DNA from: Pelagophyceae sp. CCMP2097
Lineage: Eukaryota; Sar; Pelagophyceae
Assembly: GCA_026770575.1 (NCBI GenBank)
Contig: MU657269.1
Span: 76,138 to 140,137 of the forward strand
Direction of reading: 5' to 3'
DNA length: 64,000 bases
Below, piece by piece: positions 10,955 to 21,300 of the stretch; position 1 is the stretch's first letter, and every line of letters starts with the position of its first letter. Under the pieces are notes generated by a model. The model was given only the letters and a program-made list of their open reading frames with translations, was not told where the DNA came from and ran no database searches. The translations under genes and the position numbers were made by a program.

Positions 10955-11353
10955 TTACTCCTCCGACTCCTTGCCCTTGGACTTCTTCGGAAGGAGCACG
11001 GCGTGAATGTTCGGGAGCACGCCGCCCGAGGCGATGGTGACGCCGCCGAGGAGCTTGTTCAGTTCCTCGTCGTTGCGCACCGCGAGCTGGAGGTGGCGCG
11101 GCACGATGCGCGCCTTCTTGTTGTCGCGCGCCGCGTTGCCGGCGAGCTCGAGGATCTCGGCACAGAGGTACTCGAGGACCGCGGCTAGGTACACGGGCGC
11201 GCCGGCGCCGATGCGCGTGCAGTACTTGCCCTGCTTGAGGTAGCGGCCGATGCGGCCGACGGGGAACTGGAGGCCCGCCTTGGAGGCCCTGGACGTGGCC
11301 TTCTCGCCGCCCGTCTTGCCCTTGCCGCGGCCGCCCTTGCCCTTGCCAGACAT
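10955..11353 (-). CDS. H2A: Histone H2A
   Basis: A complete 132-residue canonical H2A without introns. Diagnostic segments are [39 protein letters not shown] and [14 protein letters not shown]. The tail ends KGKESEE with no SQ(E/D) motif, so it is not H2A.X. The ATG at 11353 gives [13 protein letters not shown]. It is divergent from H2B and shares a 386-bp intergenic region with it. Confidence 0.97.
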   Translation of the reverse strand: MSGKGKGGRGKGKTGGEKATSRASKAGLQFPVGRIGRYLKQGKYCTRIGAGAPVYLAAVLEYLCAEILELAGNAARDNKKARIVPRHLQLAVRNDEELNKLLGGVTIASGGVLPNIHAVLLPKKSKGKESEE

Positions 11354-11739
11354 GGTGCCGAAGTGTTTGTCGGGGAGAAGGGGAGTGCGAGGGCGCTTCG
11401 AAGCTTGAGTCGTCGTCGGAACACGGCGTGCGATATCGGCTGCTGCGCTCCGGAATCGCAGACGTCCGTTGGATTCAAAATCCATGAGGCGGAGGCCGCG
11501 CGGGGAGGAGGGTTGAATTGAATGCTCCGGCACCGCGATGGGGGAGGCCAGGCCACCTTAGAACAGCCGCCCAGCCGCGAGGGCCCGCCAGGCACCGCGA
11601 ACACTAAGAGTTCCGTTGAAATATATGGGCTGCTGCGCTTCGGAATCACGCTTCGGGTACAAAACACTTTTCTTGCTCCACCCGCCTCGCATCGATCTCG
11701 TGTCGACCCCTCGTCGCCTCGAAGCACCCCACAGCAACC
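11354..11739. promoter_or_regulatory. Bidirectional H2A/H2B promoter with a duplicated element
   Basis: A 28-bp element, ATAT(C/G)GGCTGCTGCGCT followed by (C/T)CGGAATC, occurs twice in direct orientation at 11433-11460 and 11623-11650. The second copy merges with a TATA-like AAATATAT about 115 bp upstream of the H2B ATG. A shared element for both genes is inferred. Confidence 0.5.
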
Positions 11740-12099
11740 ATGGCCAAGACCCCGTCGAAGAAGAGCGCCAAGGCGCCGAAGAAGGCCGCCGAGGGCAAGA
11801 AGAAGAAGAAGCGCGTCGAGTCGTACTCGACGTACATCTACCGCGTCCTGAAGCAGGTCCACCCGGACACGGGCATCTCCAAGAAGGGCATGTCGATCAT
11901 GAACTCGTTCATCAACGACATCTTCGAGCGCATCGCGCTCGAGGCCTCCAAGCTCGGCCGCTACTCGAAGAAGGCGACGATGTCGTCACGCGAGATCCAG
12001 ACGGCCGTCCGCCTCATGCTCCCCGGCGAGCTCTCCAAGCACGCCGTCTCCGAGGGCACCAAGGCCGTCACCAAGTTCACCAGCGCCGGCACCGCCTAA
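11740..12099 (+). CDS. H2B: Histone H2B
   Basis: A complete 119-residue H2B without introns: Lys-rich tail, then [19 protein letters not shown], the histone fold ([19 protein letters not shown]) and the end [11 protein letters not shown]. It pairs with H2A. Unlike its neighbours its stem-loop is not close to the stop: a partial duplicate of the gene has been inserted between them, so the loop lies about 330 bp downstream. This could weaken 3' processing, or the duplication could be an assembly error. Confidence 0.96.
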   Translation: MAKTPSKKSAKAPKKAAEGKKKKKRVESYSTYIYRVLKQVHPDTGISKKGMSIMNSFINDIFERIALEASKLGRYSKKATMSSREIQTAVRLMLPGELSKHAVSEGTKAVTKFTSAGTA

Positions 12100-12108
12100 G
12101 CGGCTGCA

Positions 12109-12329
12109 GAAGGGCATGTCGATCATGAACTCGTTCATCAACGACATCTTCGAGCGCATCGCGCTCGAGGCCTCCAAGCTCGGCCGCTACTCGAAGAAGG
12201 CGACCATGTCGTCACGCGAGATCCAGACGGCCGTCCGCCTCATGCTCCCCGGCGAGCTCTCCAAGCACGCCGTCTCCGAGGGCACCAAGGCCGTCACCAA
12301 GTTCACCAGCGCCGGCACCGCCTAAGCGG
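12109..12329 (+). pseudogene. Tandem partial duplicate of H2B (C-terminal two-thirds)
   Basis: A near-exact copy (one base change seen) of 11883-12103, displaced by 226 bp. It encodes the last 69 residues from MSIMNSF to the stop but lacks the tail and first helix. It is followed by a short re-duplication of GCACCGCCTAAGCGGCT and then the stem-loop. Confidence 0.9.
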
Positions 12330-12428
12330 CTGCACCGCCTAAGCGGCTGCACCGCCGGGCGCGCGCCGCATCGTCGGCAAAGGCGATGGCGGCGCGTCCT
12401 GCGACTCGAACAACCACCACAACCCACC

Positions 12429-12444
12429 GGTGTTTCACAACACC
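12429..12444 (+). terminator. Histone mRNA 3' stem-loop of H2B
   Basis: GGTGTT, loop TCAC, AACACC, then ACCCAAAGA. It is about 100 bp past the stop of the partial duplicate and 330 bp past the real H2B stop. Confidence 0.85.
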
Positions 12445-12667
12445 ACCCAAAGACGACGGAAGCTTCTCTCTCCTTCTCCTGCGCCCTGGGGACTGACAAT
12501 CCGTGGTGAATACAATGTACTTGGGATGGTGCATGTTTCGTGTCCCATTGTAATTCGGTGGTTCCGCGGTGTCGTGTCGAGCGACCGCGCACCCAAACGC
12601 GCCCTTCCAGCATGGTCGGGCGCGGGCTTCAGCGCTGCCAGATGGAGATTTGCCGTATCTGAGGAGC

Positions 12668-12870
12668 CCCGTTGAGCGCCGAGCCCCGTGCAGCGCCCTG
12701 CCCGCCAACGAAGAGGACGCGCCGAGCGTCAAAGGGCATCCCCGTGCATCAATGGTGCGCCGAGTCCATCAACGGACCGGGCGCGGACGCCATGGTCCGG
12801 ACGTCGAGGACCTCCGTCGTACTCAAATATCTTGAAACTGAACAGCCACCACAAGCCCCGTTTACCCCGA
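12668..12870 (-). pseudogene. Kelch-repeat remnant
   Basis: The minus strand reads YLSTTEVLDVRTMASAPGP, then, after an in-frame stop, MPFDARRVLFVGGQG. This is one and a half kelch blades of the same family as the intact genes. It lies just outside the inner end of the right inverted arm. Confidence 0.6.
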
Positions 12871-12946
12871 AGACGTCGCGACTGGCGAAGAGGCATGCAT
12901 TAAATGTTTGTCGTGGAGAGGCTCGAGGCCACGTCCCGTCCAAGGG

Positions 12947-14539
12947 TCACCGCCGGCACCGCGCCGCGCCACGGTTCTGCTCGACAGCGAGCACCTCCGT
13001 GCTCGACAAGTATATGGTGTCCTCGTCCTCGTCGTCCTCGTCGTCCTCGTCGTCGTCCTCGTCGCTGTCGCGCGTCGTCGGAGATTCTCCACCAATGACG
13101 ACGACCCGTGGCTGTTCGTTCGTCACGTCGACTCGAACGGCTGCACAGCCGAAGCGCGCAGTACGCATCGCAGGCCCGGGCGCGAACTCCATCGTCACCA
13201 CGTCGAGGAGCTCGGTCGTGGCCACCGCAAACTCGGATGCGTCCTGCCCGCCGATGACGAGGACATGGCGAGCATCGACAGGCACGGCCGCGCAGAAAAA
13301 GCGTTCCGAGCTCATTGAAGGACCGGGCGCGAACACCATGGTCCGGATGTCGAGGACCTCCGTCGTAGCCAAAGGTTGTTTTGAATCTGAATTGTTTCCA
13401 CCGGCCACCAGGATGCGGTGCGCGTCGAGCGCGACGGCCGCGCATGCGCTGCGCGAAAAGACCATGGCAGGCCCCGGCGCGAAGGACATGGTGTCCAGGC
13501 TGAGGATTTCCGTACTTGACAAGCAAGACTCGCTATCGAAGCCGCCGACGACGAGGATCCTGCGGTCGTCGAGTGCAATAGCGGCACAATAGGTTCGTGC
13601 CGATTGCATGTTCGGCCCCGGCGTGACCGTGAGCGTCGAGAGGTGGAAGATCTCCGTCTTGTTTAAAACTTCCTGATCCGCCCCGCCCACCCCACCCACC
13701 ACGAGTACTCGATCCGCGTCGACCTGAACGGCCGCACATCCATATCGACTCGTGAGCATATCCGGCCCGGCGGTGAAAGCCAACATCTGCGCGTCGAGCA
13801 ATAACGTCGTGCTTAAAGCACCTTCCGAACTTAAACCGCCAAACACGACGACGCGCCCGCCAGCGAACACGGCAGCACTATTAGAACGTTCTGAGCTCAT
13901 CTCCGGCCCCGGCCTGAAAACCGCGTCATCGATCCACGGCCGGGCGCCGAACACGGCCGCCTCGAGGCCAAAGTAGTCCAGCTCCTTCATCATGGATTCT
14001 TGCGCGGCATCGGCGAAGGCGCGGATCGTCCTCTGCATGTGCGCGCCGTCGAGGTCGCGGAGGAAGTCGAGGAGCAGTCGGAACCGCTCGCCGTCGCGGT
14101 CGATGAAGATGCTGCCGTCGTCGGGGTCCGCCTGCAGCATCGCGTCGCAGCGCCCAAACATGCGGCCGAGCATCGAGTCCTCGACCTTTGTGAGGACGCT
14201 CCGCGAAGTCTCGAAGCGCGCGCCGCCGACGTTGAGCTTGATCTTCTCGCCGGGCGGCGGCGCCGCTGCCCCAACGCGCGCCTGCAACTCCTCGTCGCGC
14301 GCGAGCTTCTCCTCCATTTCTGCGATAAAGGCCGCGCGGTCGCCCTCGAGCGCTAGGCGGTCGGTCGCGAGCTGGGCCTAGGAGGTTTGCTCGACCGGCA
14401 GCCCGCTTCAATGTCGCATGCTGCGTACCGTGCCGGCATCAAAGGCCCGCTCGAGGGCGTCGACCGCGGCGGCGTGCGCCGTGGCCGCGCAACGCGCGGC
14501 CTCGAGCGCGGCGGCCACATCTTGCGAGTCGAGCGCCAT
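12947..14539 (-). CDS. KCTD-type BTB/T1 plus six-blade kelch protein, copy B (two exons)
   Basis: Exons 14539-14429 and 14377-12947 with a 51-bp intron, the exact mirror of copy A, giving 513 residues. The T1 domain and all six blades are intact, including the acidic microsatellite-encoded insert in blade 6. Differences from copy A are few: EMEEKLARDEELQARVG in the leader against ETEEKLARDEELQERVR, Gly for Arg in the blade-6 PGP motif, and Tyr for Asp after the acidic run. Copy A's Arg breaks the otherwise constant PGP motif, so copy B looks nearer to the ancestral state. The function is as for copy A. Confidence 0.85.
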
Positions 14540-14651
14540 CGTCGTGTCCGCTTGTAATTCCGGTCGATACATACAAGAAAACCCGGGTGTAGGCCGCTGA
14601 GAAGTAGTCGAAAGACTTTTACCGTGGGTATATGGGAGCATGTCGTAACTC

Positions 14652-14659
14652 TTTATATA
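14652..14659 (-). promoter_or_regulatory. TATA-box candidate of the right BTB-kelch gene
   Basis: TATATAAA on the minus strand, about 113 bp upstream of the ATG at 14539, mirrored from the left arm. Confidence 0.5.
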
Positions 14660-14879
14660 CCCAATCTCCAGCGGACCAGAGCACTGGGACGCAATATCCC
14701 TTTTACTCTTCCTATCAAAACGATAGGAGATATCTCCGGTTATGGGCCCAGAGCACTGGGACGCGATATCCCTTTTGCTCTTCCTATCAACACGATAGGA
14801 GATTACTATGATGATATCTCCGGTTACGGGCCTTACGTTACTCTGATCGGCCCCCTTTCGGGTGGGACGTAGCACCGAT

Positions 14880-14907
14880 GGTCGCGGGTTCGAGTCCCGG
14901 CGGGTGC
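14880..14907 (+). other. tRNA-like T-arm / B-box motif in the right arm
   Basis: GGTCGCGGGTTCGAGTCCC followed by GGCGGGTGC, running into the N gap. It is the mirrored counterpart of the left-arm motif. Confidence 0.4.
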
Positions 14908-15182
14908 NNNNNNNNNNNNNNNNNNNNNNNNNNNNNNNNNNNNNNNNNNNNNNNNNNNNNNNNNNNNNNNNNNNNNNNNNNNNNNNNNNNNNNNNNNNNN
15001 NNNNNNNNNNNNNNNNNNNNNNNNNNNNNNNNNNNNNNNNNNNNNNNNNNNNNNNNNNNNNNNNNNNNNNNNNNNNNNNNNNNNNNNNNNNNNNNNNNNN
15101 NNNNNNNNNNNNNNNNNNNNNNNNNNNNNNNNNNNNNNNNNNNNNNNNNNNNNNNNNNNNNNNNNNNNNNNNNNNNNNNNNN
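14908..15182. other. Assembly gap (275 N)
   Basis: The left-arm equivalent is about 320 bp (5337-5655) and contains a tandem duplication, which may explain why assembly failed here. Confidence 0.95.
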
Positions 15183-15489
15183 AGGAGCATGTCGTGACTC
15201 TTTATATACCCAGTCTCCAGCGGACCAGAGCACTGGGACGCGATATCCCTTTTGCTCTTCCTATCAACACGATAGGAGATATCTCCGTTTACGTTCTTAT
15301 AAAACGTTTTACAAGCACAACGGGGGTAAGAAAACCACTTGATCCAAAGGTGCACTGCAAGAGTGCGAACCCCATCGTCCTGAGTTTGGAGATTAACACG
15401 ACGCGCGTCTTGGACGAGCAGGGCGTGGACAGCAGAGACAGACAAGGAGCTGCAGAGATCGAATCGTAAAGGCGGGGGAGCCTCCGACC

Positions 15490-15870
15490 CTGAGTTGCCG
15501 CGTAGGGCCGCGTAGGGCCCTACGACCCTACAGGGTAGACTGGACCCTACGCGGCCCATAGGGCCCCCCATATGGACGGCAAGCCCTTTGTGGGATTTTG
15601 GCGACACCAGGGCTCGGCGCCATCCGACGACGACGAAGACGACGGGCCGCCGAGCCCTTTGGCCGTCGATGCCGAGCCGCCGGGACGACGCCTCAGTGGT
15701 GCTCAGAAGAACCCCGACGTGGATCCTGGCTCAAGGTTGGGCGGCCCGCGGGGGGCGACGCGCGCCGACTGGAACCCCGTCGTCCCACGGTACCCTACGT
15801 GGGACCCTACGTAGGGCCCCACGACCCTACGTAGGGTAGGCTGGACCCTAAACCCTACGCGGCAACTCAG
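15490..15870. repeat. CCCTACG/CGTAGGG palindromic repeats
   Basis: Two clusters (15500-15570 and 15785-15870) of CCCTAC and GTAGGG words in both orientations, including the palindrome CCCTACGTAGGG twice and one CCCTAAACCCTA. Between them is a short open frame starting MDGKPFVGFWRHQG, of unknown origin. Confidence 0.6.
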
Positions 15871-15994
15871 TAGATAACGGCCCCACGTTCGACGTCACCA
15901 CCAGGGCCCGTCGCCGCGGTGATGGGGCTGCCTTTGGCCCTCGACGGGCTCGCGCAGCGCGACGCGCCCCGGCCGGCCGTTTAAGATGCCGACC

Positions 15995-16023
15995 CAACAA
16001 ACAACAACAACAACAACAACAAA
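15995..16023 (+). repeat. CAA microsatellite
   Basis: About nine CAA triplets, one interrupted. The surrounding 15.9-16.6 kb has no recognised gene. Confidence 0.85.
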
Positions 16024-16617
16024 TACCAGCTGGAACGCCTCTCCTGCTCGACGCCTCGCGTTCCGGGGGTTGCTAGGTCCGCCGGGCCACGTCCCCGGTT
16101 CACAAATAAACACCCTCACGCCCTTGCACGGCCGCTCTCCAGACTCTACGTCGGGAGAGTTTGCAATCCGGTCGACGTTGAAAGCGTCCGACTTTGACGA
16201 TTTAAATGTCTCTTGCGACGCGACACAGGTGGACTACGGCGCGCCGCCTCGGTGCCCCAAAGGACGCGCTGCCAGAGAAGGCTCCTTGCTGCAAGTGAAG
16301 GCTCCGACTTCTTCTTCTATTATCATCATGAGTCATGCACTCGAATAAAGCCTGCTAAAACCAACAGACGGGGCCGCCGCGGCTGGATCCACACAATAGC
16401 TATTTTCCCGCGCCGCCAATGAAGGCGCCACGGCTTGTGATGGCCGACTCCTTTCCAAAGGTTTGGGCATCTTCCGGAATCTTCGACTGAGATGGGGGTC
16501 TATCCGGACTCGGAACCGTGCATGAACATACGTCGAAAATCAAGCTTCGAAGTTCGAAATTTGGCGGCGCGGCGGGCGCGCGAGAGCTCGGCTACCGACC
16601 ACCCGGCGTCGGCCCCC

Positions 16618-17594
16618 ATGGACGCCGCCGAGCGGTCGCTCGCCGCCGCGGCCAAGGAAGCGCGCCGCGGAGCCGCGCCGGTCCTCGACATGCTCGAGCT
16701 GCGCGAACTGCTCACGCCCATCCTGCGGCAGACGGCCGCTTTGGACGCGCTGTACGTCACGAAAAGAGTCGCTCGAGATGCGCGCGCCGTGGCGCCGGCC
16801 GTGCGCAGGCTCATCTGGAAGGACCGGATCCTGAAGGGCACCGCAATCCTCAAGGGGCACACCTTTGGTGTCTCGAGCTGCGCGTTCTCGCCCGACGGCA
16901 AGCGCCTCGTGACGGCGAGCCATGACAACACGGCGCGGGTCTGGGACACGGAGACGGGCGCGCTGCTGACGACGCTGCAGGGGCACGCCTGCATCTTCAT
17001 GCCAGTGAGCTGCGCGTTCTCGCCCGACGTCAAGCGCATTTTGACGGCGAGCTGGGACAGGACGGTCCGGCTCTGGGACTCTGAGACGGGCGCGCTGCTA
17101 ATGACACTTCGGGGGCACGTCTGCGACATCAACAGCTGCGCGTTCTCGCCCGACGGCAAGCGCATCGCGATGGCGAGCGACGACGGCATGGGGCGGCTCT
17201 GGGACGCCGAGACGGGCGCGGTGCTGACGATGCTTCGGGGGCACACCGGCTTCGTCGTGAGCTGCGCGTTCTCGCCCGACAGCAAGCGCCTCGTGACGGC
17301 GAGCCATGACAATACGGCGCATGTCTGGGACGCGGAGACGGGCACGCTGCTGACGACGCTGCAGGGGCACACCGGCTTCGTTTGGAGCTGCGCTTTCTCG
17401 CCCGACGGCAAGCGCGTCGTGACGGCGAGCGCTGACAGGACGGCACAGCTCTGGGACGCTGAGACGGGCGCGCTGCAGAAGACGCTCAAGGGGCACACAG
17501 CCGGCTCATGAGCTGCGCGTTCTCTCCCGACGGCGCGCGCGTCGTCACGGCGAGCTACGACAGGACGGCGCGGCTCTGGGACGTCGCACTCTAA
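16618..17594 (+). CDS. WD40-repeat protein, copy 1, with a frameshift in the last repeat
   Basis: A helical N-terminal region (AAERSLAAAAKEARRG, LELRELLTPILRQTA, ALYVTKRVARDAR) precedes WD40 units of the form GHT..V.SCAFSPDGKR(L/V)VTAS.D.TARLWDAETGALL.TL. About six and a half units are readable to 17511, where a frameshift near 17495-17508 introduces a stop; the final unit (SCAFSPDGARVVTAS ... RLWDVAL) continues in another frame to the stop at 17594. I start at the ATG at 16618 because it begins the conserved leader; the frame is open further upstream. WD40 propellers act as interaction platforms. The frameshift may be a sequencing error or early decay. Relatives lie at 25156-26567 and 32200-32811. 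Confidence 0.75.
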
Positions 17595-17904
17595 TGTCGT
17601 TGTTTTGCTGCTCCTGAGAAGTGTAGAGGGCAGCTGGCAGGCCTCCCGCGCACCAAAGCGTCCGCCCCGCGTCAACTCGCCGTGTCCTCTGGTGAGATTA
17701 CCGCCATTCCCCGCGGCGCGCGCTACCGCGCCTCGACGTCCGGATCGACGGACGTCGTCTCGAGAACGTTTTAGTTGAGGTGAACTGTATTGCTTCTGCA
17801 TTTGCCAGCTCGTCGCGGCACCCCACTCGACTGTCCGTCGTGTGAGGGGGGGCGGCGCTCTCGGCACTCGGATCGATTGATTCAGGGCTTTCAAAGACTT
17901 ACGT

Positions 17905-18212
17905 GTATATCATGTTTTAGGTGACTGCCCTGCATATTCTGTGCCTCGGGCGGAGTGTTTTGCTAGGATTGGGACTAGGGATCCTTCTTTCACGGGCTTG
18001 TCTTCTAACAAAAAGGTTGATTACATCATGGGTGATGACAATCCTCCTAATGTGGATGTTCACATTTACCCTCTTTTATATCAGATTTATCAAATACGTG
18101 CTAAGTTGGTTGAGCCGACTCTGCCAGGGCAAGGTCCTTTCGGACTGGAGGCCGGTCCTCAGGGACGGGCCGCCCTGTGATTTTTATTATTATTAGTTAT
18201 TATTACATTGTA
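17905..18212 (+). mobile_element. 5'-truncated non-LTR retrotransposon (LINE) 3' end, copy 1
   Basis: A frame reading YHVLGDCPAYSVPRAECF ... KKVDYIMGDDNPPNVDVHIY ... LLYQIYQIRAKLVEPTLPG and ending at 18180 matches the C-terminal Cys/His end of LINE reverse transcriptases. It is followed by a TTATTATTA-rich tail. A second copy in the opposite orientation lies at 21766-22078 with the same protein end. The upstream enzyme is missing. Confidence 0.7.
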
Positions 18213-18312
18213 GTCTCCTTGTCCGGGAGTCGGACCGGGACCCTTCTCGGACCCTTCTCAAGAATCCGAAACTCAATGTCTTCGCGTCGCCCAAGAACAG
18301 TGCTTAGACATC

Positions 18313-21300
18313 ATGACATCGAGCCTCGCCGCTTCGATCTGCGCCTTGCGCCGCGGCGCGCAAGCCCAGGCCAACGCCGTCGACGCCCTGGAGAAAGCCG
18401 GCCATTCTGAGATCGTAAGTCCCTCTGTGGAGATAGGTCGAGATAGTGCCACATGGACCCGCCCCTCTCCAGGCCACCCTCGCCCGCGGCCGCGCCGCGC
18501 TGGAGGAGGACCGCGCGTCGATGCTGCGCGAGGTCGCGGAGAGTGTTCAAAAGGCGGAAGGCAAGTTACAAGAGCAACGCGTTTCATTGGAAAAGGAACG
18601 TTTTGCCGTCGAACAAGAACGCCAGAAAATCTTCGGCGCAAACCCGCCGTCCCACAAGCGCGTCCTCTTAAACGTCGGCGGCGCGCGGTTCGAGACATCC
18701 ACATCAGTGTTGACGAACGTGGAGGACTCGATGCTCGGCCGCATGTTTGGCCGCTGCGCGGACATGCTTCAGAAGGACAGCGACGGTTCGATCTTCATCG
18801 ACCGCGACGGGGCGCGGTTCCGCTTCGTTTTAGACTTTCTCCGGGACTTAAATTGTTCAAGAGCGCAAAAGGTTTTCCAGAGCTTACCTCCAGCGTCGCA
18901 GGAAGCGTTGTTCCACGAGCTCGATTTCTTTGGCCTTCAAGACGCAATCTTCGGCGTCCCCTGCTGGACCGAGTCCGCCCAATTCCGCAGCGGGCCCGCC
19001 ATGCGGGAAGGGCGGTCCGATTGCGCGGCAGTCTTTGTTGGAAATAAGGTGTTTGTCTTCGGCGGGTGGGGCAGAACGGCTTTAAACTCGACGGAACTGC
19101 TCGACGCAAAGGCGCCGCACGTCTCCGAAGGCCCGATGATGCTCCAGCCGCGGATGGGCTGCGCCGCGGTGGAAATTTCCGCGGATAAAGTGTTGGTGGT
19201 GCGTCTTTTGCGTGTGCGTGCGTCTTGCGGAAAACCTAAACGATGCAAGAGCAGAGACGGTGTATTCGGGTCGGTTCGGGATTTCAATTTGTGCCGAACC
19301 CTCGGGTCGCGGGTTTGTCAAACGACCGAACCCATCTTCTCGGGTCGGGTTCGGGTTTGGGTCACGGCCAGACCCGCGGGTCGGCGGTTCGGCCAAAACG
19401 CGCAAACCCGGCGTACACCGACCCGCGGGTTTCGGGCAAACCCGCAACCGTCCCTGCTTCCGCCTCGGACGGTCCCTCGGACGGTCTCTCGGACGGTCGC
19501 TGCGGCGGTCCCTTGGACGGTTCCTTTGGACAGTTCCTTTGACGGTCCCTCGACGGTCCATCTGTGACGTGACGGTGGCGGTTTCTCGACGGTCCCTTGG
19601 ACGGTCACTCGGCTGCCGGCTCCTCGACTGCGCCCCCTCTGTGACTTCCCCTGGACAGTCGCTCGAACAGTCGCTCGGACAGTCGCTCGGACAGACGCTC
19701 GGACAGTCGCTCGGACAGTCGCTCGGACGGCCGCTCGGACGGGTCCTTAAAAGAGGCCTTGGACCGTGCTGCTAAGGCCGTTTAAGTGGCCGCAAAAGAA
19801 GCCTTTCAGGGGCCCGCCCGGAGAGCATTTCAAGGGGCCGTCCAAGAGGCCTCGCAAGTGACTGCGCTGAGGCCGGGCAAGTGACCGCTAAAGAGGCCTC
19901 TGCAGGGGCCCGCCAAGAGAGGTTTTCAAGGGCCCGTGAAAGAGGCCTTACAAGTGACCACGCAGAGGCCTTGCAAGTGACCACGCTGAGGCCTTGCAGG
20001 AGTCCGTCCGGAGAGCCACTTTGGAAGTCACTTGCCCGGCCTCTGTGCGGTCGCTTGCAAGGCCTCTTTCGAGGTCCCTTGAACGCTCCTCGAGACGGCC
20101 CCTCGAAAAGGCCTTGCTCGCTGGCCTCTCGGAGGGCTCCTCGAAACGCCTCTCTGTCAGACGGCCCTACGAGACGTTCCCTCGAGACGGCTTCTCTCGC
20201 CGGCCCTTCGAGAGGGCCCCTCGAAACGGCCCCTTTAGACGCCAACTCGAGACGGCCACTCGAGACGGCCACTCGCGACGGCCACTCGAAACGGCGTCTT
20301 TGGACGGCCCTTCGAGAAGGCCCCTCATACCGGCCCCTTGAGACGACGCCACGAAACGGCGCCTTTGGAGGGCCCCTCGAGTCAGCCCCTCAAGAAAGCC
20401 ACTCTCGCCGGCCCCTCGAAACGGTCCCTTCAAACGGTCCTTCGAGACGACGACTCGAGACGGCCACCCGAGACTGCCCCCGAGAGGGCCCCTCGAAGCG
20501 GTCTCTTTAAACGGCCCTTCGAGATGACCACTCGAGACGGCCCTTCGAAACGTCGCGTGGACCGTGGCTGCCGAGGCCCGATCCGCGCCACGGGCGCCTT
20601 TCGGAGGGCCTGATCCCGCCGCTCGAAAGACGTGTGGTTCCGGAGCTGTGCGATCCAATTCGAAGAGGCCCTGCAGGGGCCTCCGTCCGGAGAGCTTTTC
20701 AAGGGTCCTTCAAAGAGGTCTTACAAGCGACCGCGCAGAGGCCATGCAATGGCGTCTTCGGGTCTGGTTTTCAATCTGTGCCAAACCCAAAGGGTCGCGG
20801 GTTTGTCAAACGATTAAACCCGTCTTCTCGGGTCGGGTTCGGGTTCGGGCCACGGCCAAACCCGCGGGTAAAGGCAAAACACAAAACCGGCAAACCCGAC
20901 CCGCGGGTTTCGGGCAAACCCGAACCCGTTTAAGCTCCTGATTGTGCGGGGGCGACTAAACGATACTGTAGGTGGGCGGCAAAGGCGGCTACGGCGAGTC
21001 GGCTTTGGCATCGACGGAGGTGCTGAACGTCTCGACGCGGACGTTTTCCGAAGGGCCGGCGATGATTGGGGCGCGGAGTTGGTGCTGCGGCGTTTTGCTG
21101 GACACTCACCGATTACTCATCATCGGAGGTTCCTCCGGCTCGCCTTTATCTTCAACGGAAGTCTTGTGCCTCGACACCATGACCTTTTCGCCCGGGCCCG
21201 CAATGGCTTCGAGGAGGGCCGGTTGTGCTGCGGTGAAATTGGACGCTGGGAGGGTTTTAGTCGTAGGGGGATCATCTTCTTCTGGATATCTAGACACTTC

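Larger units (their letters stand above)
12911..15489 (-). repeat. Right arm of the 2.6-kb inverted duplication
   Basis: Reverse complement of 5011-7650, holding the second intact copy of the BTB-kelch gene and the promoter-like modules. Part of the tandem tRNA-like block is replaced by 275 Ns. The two arms enclose the four histone genes. Confidence 0.85.

Noticed and set aside
15860..15872. Telomere (CCCTAAACCCTA)
   Set aside because: Only one and a half units, embedded in CCCTACG palindromes; not a telomeric array.
19471..20640. Several long open frames (repeats of SLGRSLG or RPLETAPRDG type)
   Set aside because: They are translations of stop-poor minisatellite units, open in several frames at once.
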